This document shows, in pieces, positions 49,291-57,826 of a DNA stretch of 64,000 bases (positions are counted from its first letter, which is position 1; each line of letters begins with the position of its first letter). The stretch is from Bacteroidota bacterium. GTDB taxonomy: Bacteria; Bacteroidota; Bacteroidia; Bacteroidales; JAGNHN01. The notes beneath the pieces were generated by a model, which saw only the letters and a program-made list of their open reading frames with translations, did not search any database and was not told the DNA's origin. The translations under genes and the position numbers were made by a program. The stretch spans positions 1 to 64,000 of the forward strand of contig JAKLHK010000010.1 in the NCBI GenBank assembly GCA_022710185.1, written 5' to 3'.

Positions 49291-50376
49291 TCAATCGTCT
49301 GTGGTTAGACGTTCCGCATACCTGCGCCACTTCTCGAGGGCCAGGCGGAAATCTTCGGGCAGGGGACTTTCAAAACGCATCCTTTCCCTGGATACGGGAT
49401 GGTCGAAGGCCAGGGTGGCCGCGTGCAGGGCCTGGCGGGGGATGAGTTGAAAACAGTTCTCCACGAACTGGCGGTAGCGCGTAAAGGTGGTTCCCCGCAG
49501 CACGGCATTGCCCCCATATCGCGCATCGTTGAACAGAGGGTGCCCCAGGTAGCGGAAATGGGCGCGGATCTGGTGGGTCCGGCCGGTCTCCAGTCGGCAG
49601 TCAACCAGGGTGACATAGTTAAATCGCTCCAACACCTTCCAATGGGTCACGGCTTCCTTACCATGCGCCCCGTCAGGAAACACGGACATCACCTTGCGGT
49701 CCTTCAGGCTGCGGCCGATATGTCCCCTGATGGTCCCCTCCCCTTCGGCCAGGTCGCCCCACACCAGGGCCAGGTAATGCCGCTCGCTGCTATGCTCAAA
49801 GAATTGCCGGGCCAGGGCCGACTGGGCCGTCTCATTCTTAGCAACAACCAGGATACCAGAGGTATCCTTATCAATGCGGTGCACCAGCAGGGGGCCGCTG
49901 TCCGCCTCCGGCTTTTCCATCAAGTGCCAGGCCAGGGCATGTACCAGGGTACCCGTATAATTGTTGTGCCCCGGGTGGACTACCATGCCGGCCACCTTGT
50001 TCACAACCAGCAGATGGTCATCTTCGTAAACGATGTCCAGGGGAATATTTTCCGGATGGATGGTCTGGTCGCGGGGCTCCCCTTCCATCAGCACACTGAT
50101 CTCATCGAGGGGCTTAACCCGGTAGTTCGGTTTCACCGGGTTCCCGTTTACCAGGATGTTCCCGGCCCTGGCAGCAGCCTGCACCTTGTTGCGAGTGGCG
50201 TTCTGTACCTTGGTGGTCAGGAACTTATCGATACGCAGCAGGCTCTGTCCCTTATCGACTGTGAAACGGTAGCGTTCAAAAAGGTCGTCATCCGCCTCTT
50301 CCAGCACCTCCCCCCCGCTAAGCTCCGGGGCCGTTTCTTCAGGCTCAAAGGACGGATGGGATGGAAAGGGGATCAT
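49291..50376 (-). CDS. RluA-family 23S rRNA pseudouridine synthase (RluD-like)
   Basis: 361 residues. Converts specific uridines of 23S rRNA to pseudouridine. An N-terminal S4 RNA-binding domain (about 41-100, LRIDKFLTTKVQNATRNKVQ) is followed by the RluA catalytic domain with HRIDKDTSG (catalytic Asp169), KNETAQSALARQF and a C-terminal TGRTHQIRAH motif. The RluD-type S4 plus catalytic layout fits, but the target position cannot be read from the sequence. An acidic N-terminal extension of about 35 residues precedes the S4 domain. Its ATG overlaps the upstream gene's stop by one base (TGATG), so it is the last gene of a three-gene operon. Confidence 0.92.
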   Translation of the reverse strand: MIPFPSHPSFEPEETAPELSGGEVLEEADDDLFERYRFTVDKGQSLLRIDKFLTTKVQNATRNKVQAAARAGNILVNGNPVKPNYRVKPLDEISVLMEGEPRDQTIHPENIPLDIVYEDDHLLVVNKVAGMVVHPGHNNYTGTLVHALAWHLMEKPEADSGPLLVHRIDKDTSGILVVAKNETAQSALARQFFEHSSERHYLALVWGDLAEGEGTIRGHIGRSLKDRKVMSVFPDGAHGKEAVTHWKVLERFNYVTLVDCRLETGRTHQIRAHFRYLGHPLFNDARYGGNAVLRGTTFTRYRQFVENCFQLIPRQALHAATLAFDHPVSRERMRFESPLPEDFRLALEKWRRYAERLTTDD

Positions 50377-52367
50377 CAGGGAAGGATAAACCTCAGGCTG
50401 ATCGCGCTATCCAGTGAATAGCTGCGCAGGCGCAGGAAATACATGCCCGGCGCCATGCCTGCCGGGAATTCGATATTGTCATGCCAGCCGGTATCCATCC
50501 ACCTCCTGCCGGAAATGTCATAGATCTCGATACGGGCATCGTTGGCAATGTCCTCATACCCCTCGCGCAGGGAGAGCTGGAGTGTGCGCCCTTCCACCGG
50601 ATTGGGGAATATGCGCAGGGGACTGGCCATGGACCCCTCATCGCCCTTGTTGCCGGGCTGGCGCTGCCCGAATACCGGACGGATCATCAGCGCACCATGG
50701 AAATCGGAGTTGAACCAGAGGTCGTTGCTGACATTGAAGAAGATCTCGCGCCGGGCATCCCGGTGGCGGTCGAAGCCCACGTTGAGATTATCGTCGGTGG
50801 TCTGCACCCATCCCACATAAAAGGTATCCTGAAGCACCAGTGGCGACTCGCTGTCGATGAGGTAACTTACAAAACCATTGATCCCTTCCCCGAACTGCGG
50901 CAGAAGGCCTTCCTTTTTCCAGAGCACTTTACCTGGACGGTACACCTGGTTGTCCCATATCGCCAGCGTAAAATACTGCTGGTTGTCGCTGCCCGAAGTA
51001 CGGTTGAAGAAGAAACGGACCTCGGTGAGGGTATCCGGTACATCCAGAATGAAACGGTAGGCCAGCTGGGCCCCGGCAGGGGTCAGTCCATAACCCGCTT
51101 CGGCCGAGCCATCGTCGTGGGCATAGAAGTTGCGGAACCGCTGCACATAGCGGGAGGTGTCGTTGCCCTGGAGCACATTGCTGCCCAGGCCGATGCTCCC
51201 CAGCGCGAGGGTGGTGGTGAACTCGGTGCTGTCGCCCGTACCCCCGGGATAGCTGAAGGCTACCGGAGGATCGGCATGCTGGGCAAAGGTCTGATATCCA
51301 CTTTGGTAATATGGATCGAGGTTATAATTCCCCCCTTCGAACTGGTGCAGGACGCTACCACCCTGATCGGTGATATTATACTCAAAGGTCGAAATCACGG
51401 TCTCGTCGCCGAGATTGCTGATCAGCAGCTCGAGGCTGTCGCCCATATGGCGCGAAGGATTGGCGCTGTATTGGGCCCAGGGCATCACGTCATAGGTCTT
51501 CAGGAGGGAATAGGCCGGGTCGACCAGGGTGATGTCCGGCACAAAGGGCTCATCGGCCCTGCGGTTGGCGTCCAGGTATACATAGTCGATGTTCCAGTGA
51601 TCCACATTGCTCTGCCAGCTCGGCAGGGTATTGTCGGCCAGACTACCGTAATTGATGAAGCGGAATTTGAAGTCCTTGCGGAAATATACCGTATCAAGGA
51701 TGGGGAGCATGACTTGAGCGAAGTAGTCCCCCTTCTGCTGGGCGAAAGCCTCCAGGCCCATGCCATCGGAGGACCAGACGGTATTCCACACATCAATGAA
51801 GAGGGTATCGTAGGGCGGGTTGATGCTATCGACGATGGTATCCACGTGCCAGGCCTCAAGGAATTGCAGTTCCAGCAGGTCGCCGGCGTCCGGGGCGTTC
51901 CCGAGCCCTTCGGGCTGGTACCAGAAGCTCAGGTAGAGCGAGTCGGCCGGGCCGAGTGCCCGGGGGGTACCGGCAAAGCTGGAGTCGAGGCGGATAAAGT
52001 GCGAGCTTAGCTCATCGGCGGGGAAAGCCGAAAAGGTGGCCCCGGCATGGACCGCCCCGGTATCGTCGAGGACATCGAGGGTGGCCACCCCCAGGGTGGG
52101 AGGACGGAAGGCGTATGAGGTGTTGATGAAGGCATCACGGTCGGCCCAGCGGGCTGGGTTGGGATAGATGCCAGAGGTCTCCGAAAAATCATCCAGGAAG
52201 GGGAGTGAGAGATAGGTCACACCCCCCGACTTCAGGGCCGGGGTGGGATGCAGGGCCCGCCAGGCGCGGAGGACCGGGTTCCCGCTGAGGGGGACCAGGC
52301 GTTCCTGGGCCAGGGACGAGATACCCAGGGATAGGGCGAGGATCAGAAAGAGATATCGTGTTCTCAT
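50376..52367 (-). CDS. Secreted protein with T9SS type A sorting domain, unknown function
   Basis: 663 residues. A signal peptide (MRTRYLFLILALSLGISSLA, cut near QE) leads into a beta-rich region with no recognised catalytic motif. Features include a LPFLDDFSETSGIYPN segment near the N-terminus, often seen at the start of Bacteroidota surface-protein jelly-roll domains, and repeated aromatic/Asp strands (DSLYLSFWYQPEG). The C-terminus (LRIFPNPVEGRTLQL, ending SLRFILP) is a type A T9SS sorting domain. Both ends overlap neighbours by one base (TGATG): the PASTA gene upstream and the RluD-like gene downstream. This links a surface protein to a membrane PASTA protein in one operon. Confidence 0.82.
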   Translation of the reverse strand: MRTRYLFLILALSLGISSLAQERLVPLSGNPVLRAWRALHPTPALKSGGVTYLSLPFLDDFSETSGIYPNPARWADRDAFINTSYAFRPPTLGVATLDVLDDTGAVHAGATFSAFPADELSSHFIRLDSSFAGTPRALGPADSLYLSFWYQPEGLGNAPDAGDLLELQFLEAWHVDTIVDSINPPYDTLFIDVWNTVWSSDGMGLEAFAQQKGDYFAQVMLPILDTVYFRKDFKFRFINYGSLADNTLPSWQSNVDHWNIDYVYLDANRRADEPFVPDITLVDPAYSLLKTYDVMPWAQYSANPSRHMGDSLELLISNLGDETVISTFEYNITDQGGSVLHQFEGGNYNLDPYYQSGYQTFAQHADPPVAFSYPGGTGDSTEFTTTLALGSIGLGSNVLQGNDTSRYVQRFRNFYAHDDGSAEAGYGLTPAGAQLAYRFILDVPDTLTEVRFFFNRTSGSDNQQYFTLAIWDNQVYRPGKVLWKKEGLLPQFGEGINGFVSYLIDSESPLVLQDTFYVGWVQTTDDNLNVGFDRHRDARREIFFNVSNDLWFNSDFHGALMIRPVFGQRQPGNKGDEGSMASPLRIFPNPVEGRTLQLSLREGYEDIANDARIEIYDISGRRWMDTGWHDNIEFPAGMAPGMYFLRLRSYSLDSAISLRFILP

Positions 52368-53233
52368 CAGAATTCAAGCAAACTACTGTCAATATTGGAA
52401 CGCCCGCCGGGAGCCAGGCTGTCGGCGGCCAGGGTATCCTGACCGAGCTGGCGCATGGCTTCTTCCATCACGAAATCGCGGCGGTTAACATACCACAGGT
52501 CGACCGGGCGGCCCATGGATACTCCCCCTGAGGTGCGGTACGGGGGGTGCTGGCGGAATACGACCAGGTCGGAGGTATCCCCGTCTTCAGGGAAGAATTC
52601 GGCCCCGCTCATCAGGAAGCTGGCCTCCAGCAGGCGGAGGGCCTCGGCCCGCGACTTGCCCAGCAGGAAGGGCATGTGCAGGCGGTTACCCCCCGAGCCG
52701 CTGCCCATCACCAGGATCACAGCCGTGCCTTTGGGGATCAGCTCACCGGCCTCTATGACCTCCCGGCCCTGGCGTACCTCGATTACCGTTCGGCCGATAT
52801 CCGGAACATACATTATGGAATCCACACTGAGACGGTAAGTCTCCAGCATGGCCATGGCCTGACGGAGGGTGAAGTCGCGCAGGTCGGGCATGCTCACTTT
52901 CTCCCGCGACATCGCCACCATGGTCACGTAGACCTGACGGCCCTTCTTGATCATAGCCCCAGGATAGGGGTATTGGGTGTACACCGTACCCCCCTCAAGC
53001 TCATCGTTGAACACCGAATCGATCACCAGGAAATCCATATGTGACTCCTCCGACCAGGCTTCCAGTTCAGCATTCGTCATGCCCAGCACATCGGGCATGG
53101 CAAATTCCTTGCCGTGGCGGGTGTAGGCCTTCAGACTGGAAAGGATAAGAATGACCAGCAGTATGGTGAGGGCCACCGCAGCGCTCAGGTGCCTAAGGAA
53201 TTGACGACTTTTAATGAATTCGGTCCACGACAT
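52367..53233 (-). CDS. Membrane-anchored PASTA-domain protein without a kinase domain
   Basis: 288 residues from the ATG at 53233; an upstream in-frame start at 53308 falls on the promoter element. A single transmembrane helix (about 18-36, AVALTILLVILILSSLKAY) follows a short cytoplasmic N-terminus. Three PASTA-like units follow, with cores MPDVLGMTNAELEAW, MPDLRDFTLRQAMAMLE and MPFLLGKSRAEALRLLE. PASTA domains bind peptidoglycan or beta-lactams in Ser/Thr kinases and penicillin-binding proteins. No kinase or transpeptidase domain is present, so it is probably a cell-wall sensor or tether. First gene of the operon. Confidence 0.88.
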   Translation of the reverse strand: MSWTEFIKSRQFLRHLSAAVALTILLVILILSSLKAYTRHGKEFAMPDVLGMTNAELEAWSEESHMDFLVIDSVFNDELEGGTVYTQYPYPGAMIKKGRQVYVTMVAMSREKVSMPDLRDFTLRQAMAMLETYRLSVDSIMYVPDIGRTVIEVRQGREVIEAGELIPKGTAVILVMGSGSGGNRLHMPFLLGKSRAEALRLLEASFLMSGAEFFPEDGDTSDLVVFRQHPPYRTSGGVSMGRPVDLWYVNRRDFVMEEAMRQLGQDTLAADSLAPGGRSNIDSSLLEF

Positions 53234-53305
53234 AGATGAAGCAGGCGCTGCAGCGCACGAATTTAAATAACAGGCTGTCCCTGCATTTATTGCGCCGTGC
53301 GGACG

Positions 53306-53313
53306 CAAAGATA
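53306..53313 (-). promoter_or_regulatory. Promoter element of the PASTA operon
   Basis: Minus-strand TATCTTTG, an exact TAnnTTTG match. The predicted leader to the ATG at 53233 is about 68 nt, longer than others in the window. No TTG is seen at -33. Confidence 0.55.
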
Positions 53314-53355
53314 CAAACTATTCCCCGCAGGATGCGGCTACAGCGCGGACTTGCG

Positions 53356-53363
53356 TATTTTTG
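53356..53363 (+). promoter_or_regulatory. ddl promoter element
   Basis: TATTTTTG, an exact TAnnTTTG match, 18 bases before the ATG at 53382. The predicted leader is 14 nt. It is divergent from the PASTA promoter 43 bases away. Confidence 0.6.
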
Positions 53364-53381
53364 ACATCTAACATCAAGACC

Positions 53382-54365
53382 ATGCCCGTCAACGTAGCCA
53401 TACTTGCCGGAGGGGATTCTGGCGAATACCAGGTTTCCCTCAACAGCGCCGGAGTAGTCAAACGCCATATTGACCCCGCCCGGTTCAGGGCCTTTACCGT
53501 GCTGGTGCGCGGGAAGCAATGGAATGTGATCGCGGACGATGGACGCGTTTTTCCCGTGGACAAGAACGTTTTCTCTGTTCAGATCGATGGGGAGACCATT
53601 GCTTTTGATGTCGCCTTCATGGCCATTCACGGCCAGCCCGGGGAGGACGGGCGGATGCAGGGTTACCTTGACATGATGGGCATCCCCTACACCACCTGCA
53701 GTCATGATACCTCTGCGGTGTGTTTCAATAAGAAATTTGCCTCCCGCATCGCCCATGAAGCCGGGATGAACGTAGCGCGCAGCATTTATCTGAGGAAGAA
53801 CGAAACATTTGATATACATAATATTACCAAAGAATTAGGCCTTCCCTGTTTCGTTAAGCCCATCCGGAGCGGATCCAGCATAGGGGTGAGCAAAGTGAAA
53901 CGGGCCGAGGACCTTCTTCCTGCCCTTGAAAAGGCCTTTGCAGAGGATAGCGAAGCTGCGGTGGAAGAGTTTCTCCCGGGACGCGAGCTTACCTGCGGGA
54001 TGCTCGACAGCGTGGGTGGCATGTTGGTTTTCCCGCTCACCGAGGTGGTACCGAAAAACGAATTCTTTGATTATGAAGCCAAGTACACCGCGGGCAAGTC
54101 GGACGAGATTACCCCCGCCCCGGTGGATGAGGAGGTATCCGCAGAAGTGGTGAAGGCTTCACGTATCCTCTACCATACCTTCAGTTGCAAGGGAGTGGTG
54201 CGTTTTGACTTTATCCTCACCGGGAAGGGACTTTATTTCATGGAAGCGAACACGGTCCCGGGCCTGTCTGAGGCCAGCATCGTGCCACAGCAGGCCCAGG
54301 CCATGGGGCTGAGCATCAAGGAATTGTTTACCCTGGCGCTGGAGGCAGCGATGGCAGGGAAGTAG
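53382..54365 (+). CDS. ddl: D-alanine--D-alanine ligase
   Basis: 327 residues. ATP-grasp enzyme that joins two D-alanines for peptidoglycan precursors. The start at 53382 (MPVNVAILAGGDSGEYQVSL) follows the promoter element; the longer in-frame start would precede it. Family landmarks are GDSGEYQVS in the N-terminal loop, FMAIHGQPGEDG, FVKPIRSGSSIGVSKV (ATP-grasp), AVEEFLPGRELTCGML and the C-terminal FMEANTVPGLSEASIVPQQ with metal ligands. The HGQPGEDG form is typical of Bacteroidota. It is divergent from the PASTA gene, fitting a cell-wall theme. Confidence 0.94.
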   Translation: MPVNVAILAGGDSGEYQVSLNSAGVVKRHIDPARFRAFTVLVRGKQWNVIADDGRVFPVDKNVFSVQIDGETIAFDVAFMAIHGQPGEDGRMQGYLDMMGIPYTTCSHDTSAVCFNKKFASRIAHEAGMNVARSIYLRKNETFDIHNITKELGLPCFVKPIRSGSSIGVSKVKRAEDLLPALEKAFAEDSEAAVEEFLPGRELTCGMLDSVGGMLVFPLTEVVPKNEFFDYEAKYTAGKSDEITPAPVDEEVSAEVVKASRILYHTFSCKGVVRFDFILTGKGLYFMEANTVPGLSEASIVPQQAQAMGLSIKELFTLALEAAMAGK

Positions 54366-54410
54366 CAATAAGGGTAAGGCTCGTCCAGGCACCCAGCGGG
54401 CAGGAGGAGA

Positions 54411-54448
54411 GTGTGAGGGAGAGGGTGAGTGTGAGTGTGAGTGTGAGG
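54411..54448 (+). repeat. GTGAGT simple repeat between convergent genes
   Basis: A purine-rich microsatellite-like run with four hexamer-period units (GTGAGT x3 then GTGAGG) from 54425, preceded by GTGTGAGGGA. It lies in the 215-base gap between ddl and rdgB, which otherwise holds nothing recognisable. Confidence 0.6.
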
Positions 54449-54580
54449 AAGAGGAAAAGATGGAGGGGAAAAAGTGACTGAACGGCGTCAGTCAGGTGGT
54501 GGGCTGTAATTTAAGAAGGAATTCAATATCAAGCATATATCACATAACATCTAACTATAGATCATAGAACATCGCCATCC

Positions 54581-55183
54581 TCAACCATCAACCATCGCAA
54601 GGAACTCAATCAGCTGCTCCACCGCCCTGGCCCTGTGGCTAATGCGGTTTTTTTCACTCAGGGGCATCTCAGCGAAGCTCAAGGCATAGCCTTCGGGCAT
54701 GAAGACGGGATCATAGCCGAAGCCTCCATCTCCCCGGCCTTCCTCCAGGATGCTGCCCTCCACCTGTCCTTCGAAATAATGCCCCTCTCCCTCAAGAATT
54801 AGCGCGATCACCGTACGGAAGCGGGCGCTGCGCCGATGCTCGCCCTTCATCTCCTTCAATACCTTGAGCACATTGTCGGCGAATGAGCACCCCTCTCCGG
54901 CATAACGTGCCGAGTACACCCCGGGCCTGCCGTCCAGGGCATCGATCTCGAGGCCAGTGTCGTCTGCAAAACATGGAAGGCTATAACGCTCCCAGACATA
55001 CCGTGCCTTGGCCATTGCATTCTCCTGCAGCGTTTCATGAGGCTCCGGGATCTCTTCGGTACAGCCGATATCGTCCAGGCTAAAAATCTCCCAATGCACA
55101 CGATCCGGGCCCAGTTGGCTGAGCTTGCTCCGCAGCTCCTTCAGTTTGTGTTCATTATGGGTCGCGAATACCAGTTTCATCAT
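54581..55183 (-). CDS. rdgB: XTP/dITP pyrophosphatase (Ham1/RdgB)
   Basis: 200 residues. Hydrolyses non-canonical purine triphosphates (dITP, XTP) to prevent their incorporation. The start is placed at the ATGATG (55183/55180) preceding KLVFATHNEHKLKEL, the family N-terminus; an upstream ATG at 55210 is possible but adds a non-conserved tail. Conserved segments: ETLQENAMAKARY, FADDTGLEIDALDGRPGVYSARYAG, GGFGYDPVF and LSEKNRISHRARA. It follows the Nudix gene by 58 bases on the same strand, probably as one operon. Confidence 0.93.
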   Translation of the reverse strand: MMKLVFATHNEHKLKELRSKLSQLGPDRVHWEIFSLDDIGCTEEIPEPHETLQENAMAKARYVWERYSLPCFADDTGLEIDALDGRPGVYSARYAGEGCSFADNVLKVLKEMKGEHRRSARFRTVIALILEGEGHYFEGQVEGSILEEGRGDGGFGYDPVFMPEGYALSFAEMPLSEKNRISHRARAVEQLIEFLAMVDG

Positions 55184-55241
55184 GCTTATGTTCAGTTCAT
55201 CATTCTCCATCGATCCAAATTACCTGAACCGTGCCCGCTGG

Positions 55242-55877
55242 TCACTCCATTCCTATACCCATCTGCGTCCAGCCCAGGTCGGCTACTTCGTGGAGCGAAG
55301 GGAACATGCCCGGCCGCAGCATCAGGTACTCTTCCGGACTCACCCAGCGGACTTCGGTGATGCCTTCCTCGCCCTGGGGCACGGGCGGGGCCGTATCCTG
55401 GCTTCGCATCAGAAACCACAGGCTTTCCTTGAGCACCCATTGCCCCAGCTTTTCAAACACATGGTAACTAGGCCTCAACCTTCCAATGATACTGAGGCCT
55501 CCTATCCCGGTCTCCTCCTCCACCTCGCGCAGGGCCGTAGCCTGCAACTCCTCCCCGGCATTGGGCTTGCCCTTGGGCAGATCCCAATAGCCATTGCGAT
55601 GGATCATCAGCAGCCGGTCATCCCCGTTCAGCACGAAGCCTCCTGCCGCCGACTCGTGCCCCAGGCAATAGGCCAGGAGTTCCCAGGCCTCCCGTGCTTC
55701 CCCTTCACGTCCGATGCGCAGCACCCTGATCCCTTCCACTGCAACCAAGCGGGTCAGGGCCTCTTTCAGCTCACGGGCAGGGCAGCCCGGGCGGAGGCTG
55801 ATCACTTCCGACGGGGCCAGGGAAGGGTCTTCCATGCCCGGCAGGATGATCTTATCGTTGAGGAAAACTTTGTACAT
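55242..55877 (-). CDS. Nudix hydrolase, Bacteroidota type
   Basis: 211 residues. The ATG at 55877 gives the conserved N-terminus MYKVFLNDK; longer in-frame starts lie inside pyrE. After an N-terminal domain of about 90 residues, the Nudix box runs from GKPNAGEE to REVEEETGIG (about residues 125-148), with the metal-binding REVEEE segment intact. Preceding GYWDLPKGK is typical. Nudix enzymes cleave nucleoside diphosphates linked to other moieties; the substrate is not predictable. The start codon is only seven bases from the divergent pyrE start codon, and its ATG overlaps the pyrE promoter element. Downstream is rdgB on the same strand. Confidence 0.88.
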   Translation of the reverse strand: MYKVFLNDKIILPGMEDPSLAPSEVISLRPGCPARELKEALTRLVAVEGIRVLRIGREGEAREAWELLAYCLGHESAAGGFVLNGDDRLLMIHRNGYWDLPKGKPNAGEELQATALREVEEETGIGGLSIIGRLRPSYHVFEKLGQWVLKESLWFLMRSQDTAPPVPQGEEGITEVRWVSPEEYLMLRPGMFPSLHEVADLGWTQMGIGME

Positions 55878-55880
55878 TTG
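55873..55880 (+). promoter_or_regulatory. pyrE promoter element overlapping the divergent Nudix start codon
   Basis: TACATTTG (exact TAnnTTTG) ends four bases before the pyrE ATG at 55885, and bases 55875-55877 are the complement of the Nudix ATG. The predicted pyrE transcript starts on the A of its ATG, so it is leaderless. Confidence 0.6.
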
Positions 55881-55884
55881 CAGT

Positions 55885-56538
55885 ATGAACAGCAGGGACG
55901 AAACGGCGCTGGCCGCAGCAGAATTCTTACTGCAAATTAAAGCAATTAAGCTCAGTCCGGACAAGCCTTTCACCTGGGCCTCCGGAATGCGCAGCCCCAT
56001 ATACTGCGATAACCGCAAGATCCTGTCGTATCCCCGCATCCGCACCTTCGTCCGTCAGGAAATGGCCCGCATCATCAGTGAAGAGTTCGGCACCCCTGAC
56101 GTGATCGCCGGGGTGGCTACCGGCGGTATCGCCATCGGGGCCCTGGTGGCCCAGGACCTGGGACTTCCCTTCGTCTATGTGCGTTCGTCAGCCAAGGAGC
56201 ACGGGCTCACCAACCAGATCGAAGGGGTGCTGGAACAGGGACAGAGCATAGTGGTGGTGGAAGATCTTGTATCCACGGGCAAGAGCAGCCTGGCAGCCGT
56301 GGAGGCCGTCAAGGATGCCGGATGTACCGTCAAAGGCATGGTCGCCATCTTCACCTACGGCTTGCAGAAAGCCCTGGACAGCTTCGGGCAGGCAGGGTGC
56401 ACCCTGCATACCCTCACCGACTACCCCACCCTGCTTCGAAAAGGCGTAGAGGCCCAGTATATCAGTGCCGAACAGGAAGAATCTCTCCAGGAATGGCGGA
56501 AAGATCCCCAGGCCTGGTCCGATGCCCAAGCCACCTGA
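55885..56538 (+). CDS. pyrE: Orotate phosphoribosyltransferase
   Basis: 217 residues. Transfers phosphoribose from PRPP to orotate to form OMP in pyrimidine synthesis. The N-terminus (MNSRDETALAAAEFLLQIKA) matches the family. SGMRSPIYCDNR binds orotate, VATGGIAIGALVA follows, and the PRPP loop is VVVEDLVSTGKSS. Start at 55885: upstream in-frame ATGs precede the TACATTTG promoter, and downstream ones would remove conserved helices. The predicted transcript is leaderless. An SRPBCC gene starts 12 bases after the stop, probably in the same operon. Confidence 0.95.
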   Translation: MNSRDETALAAAEFLLQIKAIKLSPDKPFTWASGMRSPIYCDNRKILSYPRIRTFVRQEMARIISEEFGTPDVIAGVATGGIAIGALVAQDLGLPFVYVRSSAKEHGLTNQIEGVLEQGQSIVVVEDLVSTGKSSLAAVEAVKDAGCTVKGMVAIFTYGLQKALDSFGQAGCTLHTLTDYPTLLRKGVEAQYISAEQEESLQEWRKDPQAWSDAQAT

Positions 56539-56550
56539 TCAGGGCAATCC

Positions 56551-56964
56551 ATGGAACTGCATTCCGATACTTTGGAGGTCAAGGCCCCTGCTAAACAGCT
56601 GTATGCCTTCCTTACCGATTTCAACCATTTCAGCGCCCTACTGCCGGACCAGGTAAGGGAATGGTCGGCGGACACCACCCAATGTTCCTTCGTCATCGAA
56701 GGGCTGCCCCGTATCAGCCTCAGGCTGGGGGATACGGATCCCGGGCAAGTAGTCACCTATCTACCAGGCGATGAGACCCCTGTGGAGTTCAAACTCATAT
56801 TCCGCTTTATGGACCGGCCGGAAGAATCAGGGTGTACCATGAACAACACCCTGGAGGCAGAGGTAAGCCCTATGATCGCCATGATGGCCCGGCGGCCCCT
56901 GCAAAATTTCCTGGACCTGGTTTCCACCCGGCTCCGGGACCATATGGAAACGCAGAACGCCTAA
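56551..56964 (+). CDS. SRPBCC (START-like) domain protein
   Basis: 137 residues, a single START-like alpha/beta helix-grip domain covering the protein: an N-terminal SDTLEVKAPAKQLYAFLTDF strand-helix start, a CSFVIEG strand, and a long C-terminal helix (RPLQNFLDLVSTRLRDHMETQ). Such proteins bind small hydrophobic ligands; this one has no recognised ligand or catalytic motif. It follows pyrE by 12 bases and its stop overlaps the convergent biotin ligase stop by four bases. Confidence 0.8.
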   Translation: MELHSDTLEVKAPAKQLYAFLTDFNHFSALLPDQVREWSADTTQCSFVIEGLPRISLRLGDTDPGQVVTYLPGDETPVEFKLIFRFMDRPEESGCTMNNTLEAEVSPMIAMMARRPLQNFLDLVSTRLRDHMETQNA

Positions 56965-57695
56965 AGGTAAACCACCTCTTTCATCGCACACACCCAATGC
57001 CTTTCCCCGTCTTCGAGAAGAAGGCGACCAAAGGCGTCTACACCCGTAATCCTGGCCTCAACCAACTCCCCCCTGACCACGTACCCGCCACGCACGCCAA
57101 TGCGGTAAAGGCGCTGCAGGTAAAGCTCATCCAGGTAATCCCATTCTCCCACCTGGAGCAGGTCGTAATACCTGTCCAGCATTTCGCGCAAATGATCGAG
57201 CAGGGTATGGGTAGACCGTTCCCGTCCGTCATAGCCCTTCAGGGAGATGGCTCCTGGCAGATGATCAGGAAAGGCCTCCTGGTTGACATTGAGGCCCAGT
57301 CCGATGAGTGTTCGGCCCATGCGTTCGCCCGATACCTGGTTGCGCATGAGGATGCCGGCAACCTTATGCTCTCCGAGAAAGAGGTCGTTGGGCCATTTGA
57401 TCCGGATGGAGGCCTCGGGCAGCACCGCCCTCAGGGTGTCGTAAACTGCCAGGCTGACCGCCTTACTGAACATGAACTGCGCAGCAGCCTCCAGGAAGGA
57501 GGGATAATAAACGAACGTAACCAGAAGGTTGCGCCCGGGTTCGCTCTCCCAGACCGCTCCCTCCTGCCCTTCTCCCCCTTGCTGAAATTCGGTAAGCAGG
57601 AAGCTGCCTTCGGGCAGTGGGCGTTTCGCCAGGACCTGCTCCATGGCCTCCATGGTATTGCTGCACTCCGGGACAAAGATGCGTTCTGCTTTCAT
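56961..57695 (-). CDS. birA: Biotin--[acetyl-CoA-carboxylase] ligase (no DNA-binding domain)
   Basis: 244 residues. Activates biotin as biotinyl-AMP and attaches it to carboxylase carrier proteins. The ATG at 57695 lies 20 bases after the predicted transcript start from a minus-strand TACCTTTG; the longer in-frame start would precede that promoter. Conserved core: ECSNTMEAME, EFQQGGEGQEG (an altered form of the usual TA..Q..GRGR loop), IKWPNDLFLGEHKVAGIL and GLGLNVN. There is no N-terminal winged helix, so it is a monofunctional ligase, not a repressor. Convergent with the SRPBCC gene. Confidence 0.91.
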   Translation of the reverse strand: MKAERIFVPECSNTMEAMEQVLAKRPLPEGSFLLTEFQQGGEGQEGAVWESEPGRNLLVTFVYYPSFLEAAAQFMFSKAVSLAVYDTLRAVLPEASIRIKWPNDLFLGEHKVAGILMRNQVSGERMGRTLIGLGLNVNQEAFPDHLPGAISLKGYDGRERSTHTLLDHLREMLDRYYDLLQVGEWDYLDELYLQRLYRIGVRGGYVVRGELVEARITGVDAFGRLLLEDGERHWVCAMKEVVYL

Positions 57696-57719
57696 TTCAT
57701 TGCTGTGTTCATATCGCAG

Positions 57720-57727
57720 CAAAGGTA
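57720..57727 (-). promoter_or_regulatory. birA promoter element
   Basis: Minus-strand TACCTTTG, an exact TAnnTTTG match. The predicted leader to the ATG at 57695 is about 20 nt. Confidence 0.6.
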
Positions 57728-57826
57728 CGCCTATGCATACATGAACATTGCATACCATCAATTGTTAGTTCTGCGGCAACGCAGGCTGCGCCGCGCCTAA
57801 GCTGGCAGGGTATAGGGATTATTGCT

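Noticed and set aside
50481..52010. Plus-strand open frame of 509 codons opposite the T9SS surface protein
   Set aside because: Shadow frame; the opposite strand has a signal peptide and sorting domain and is coupled to its neighbours.
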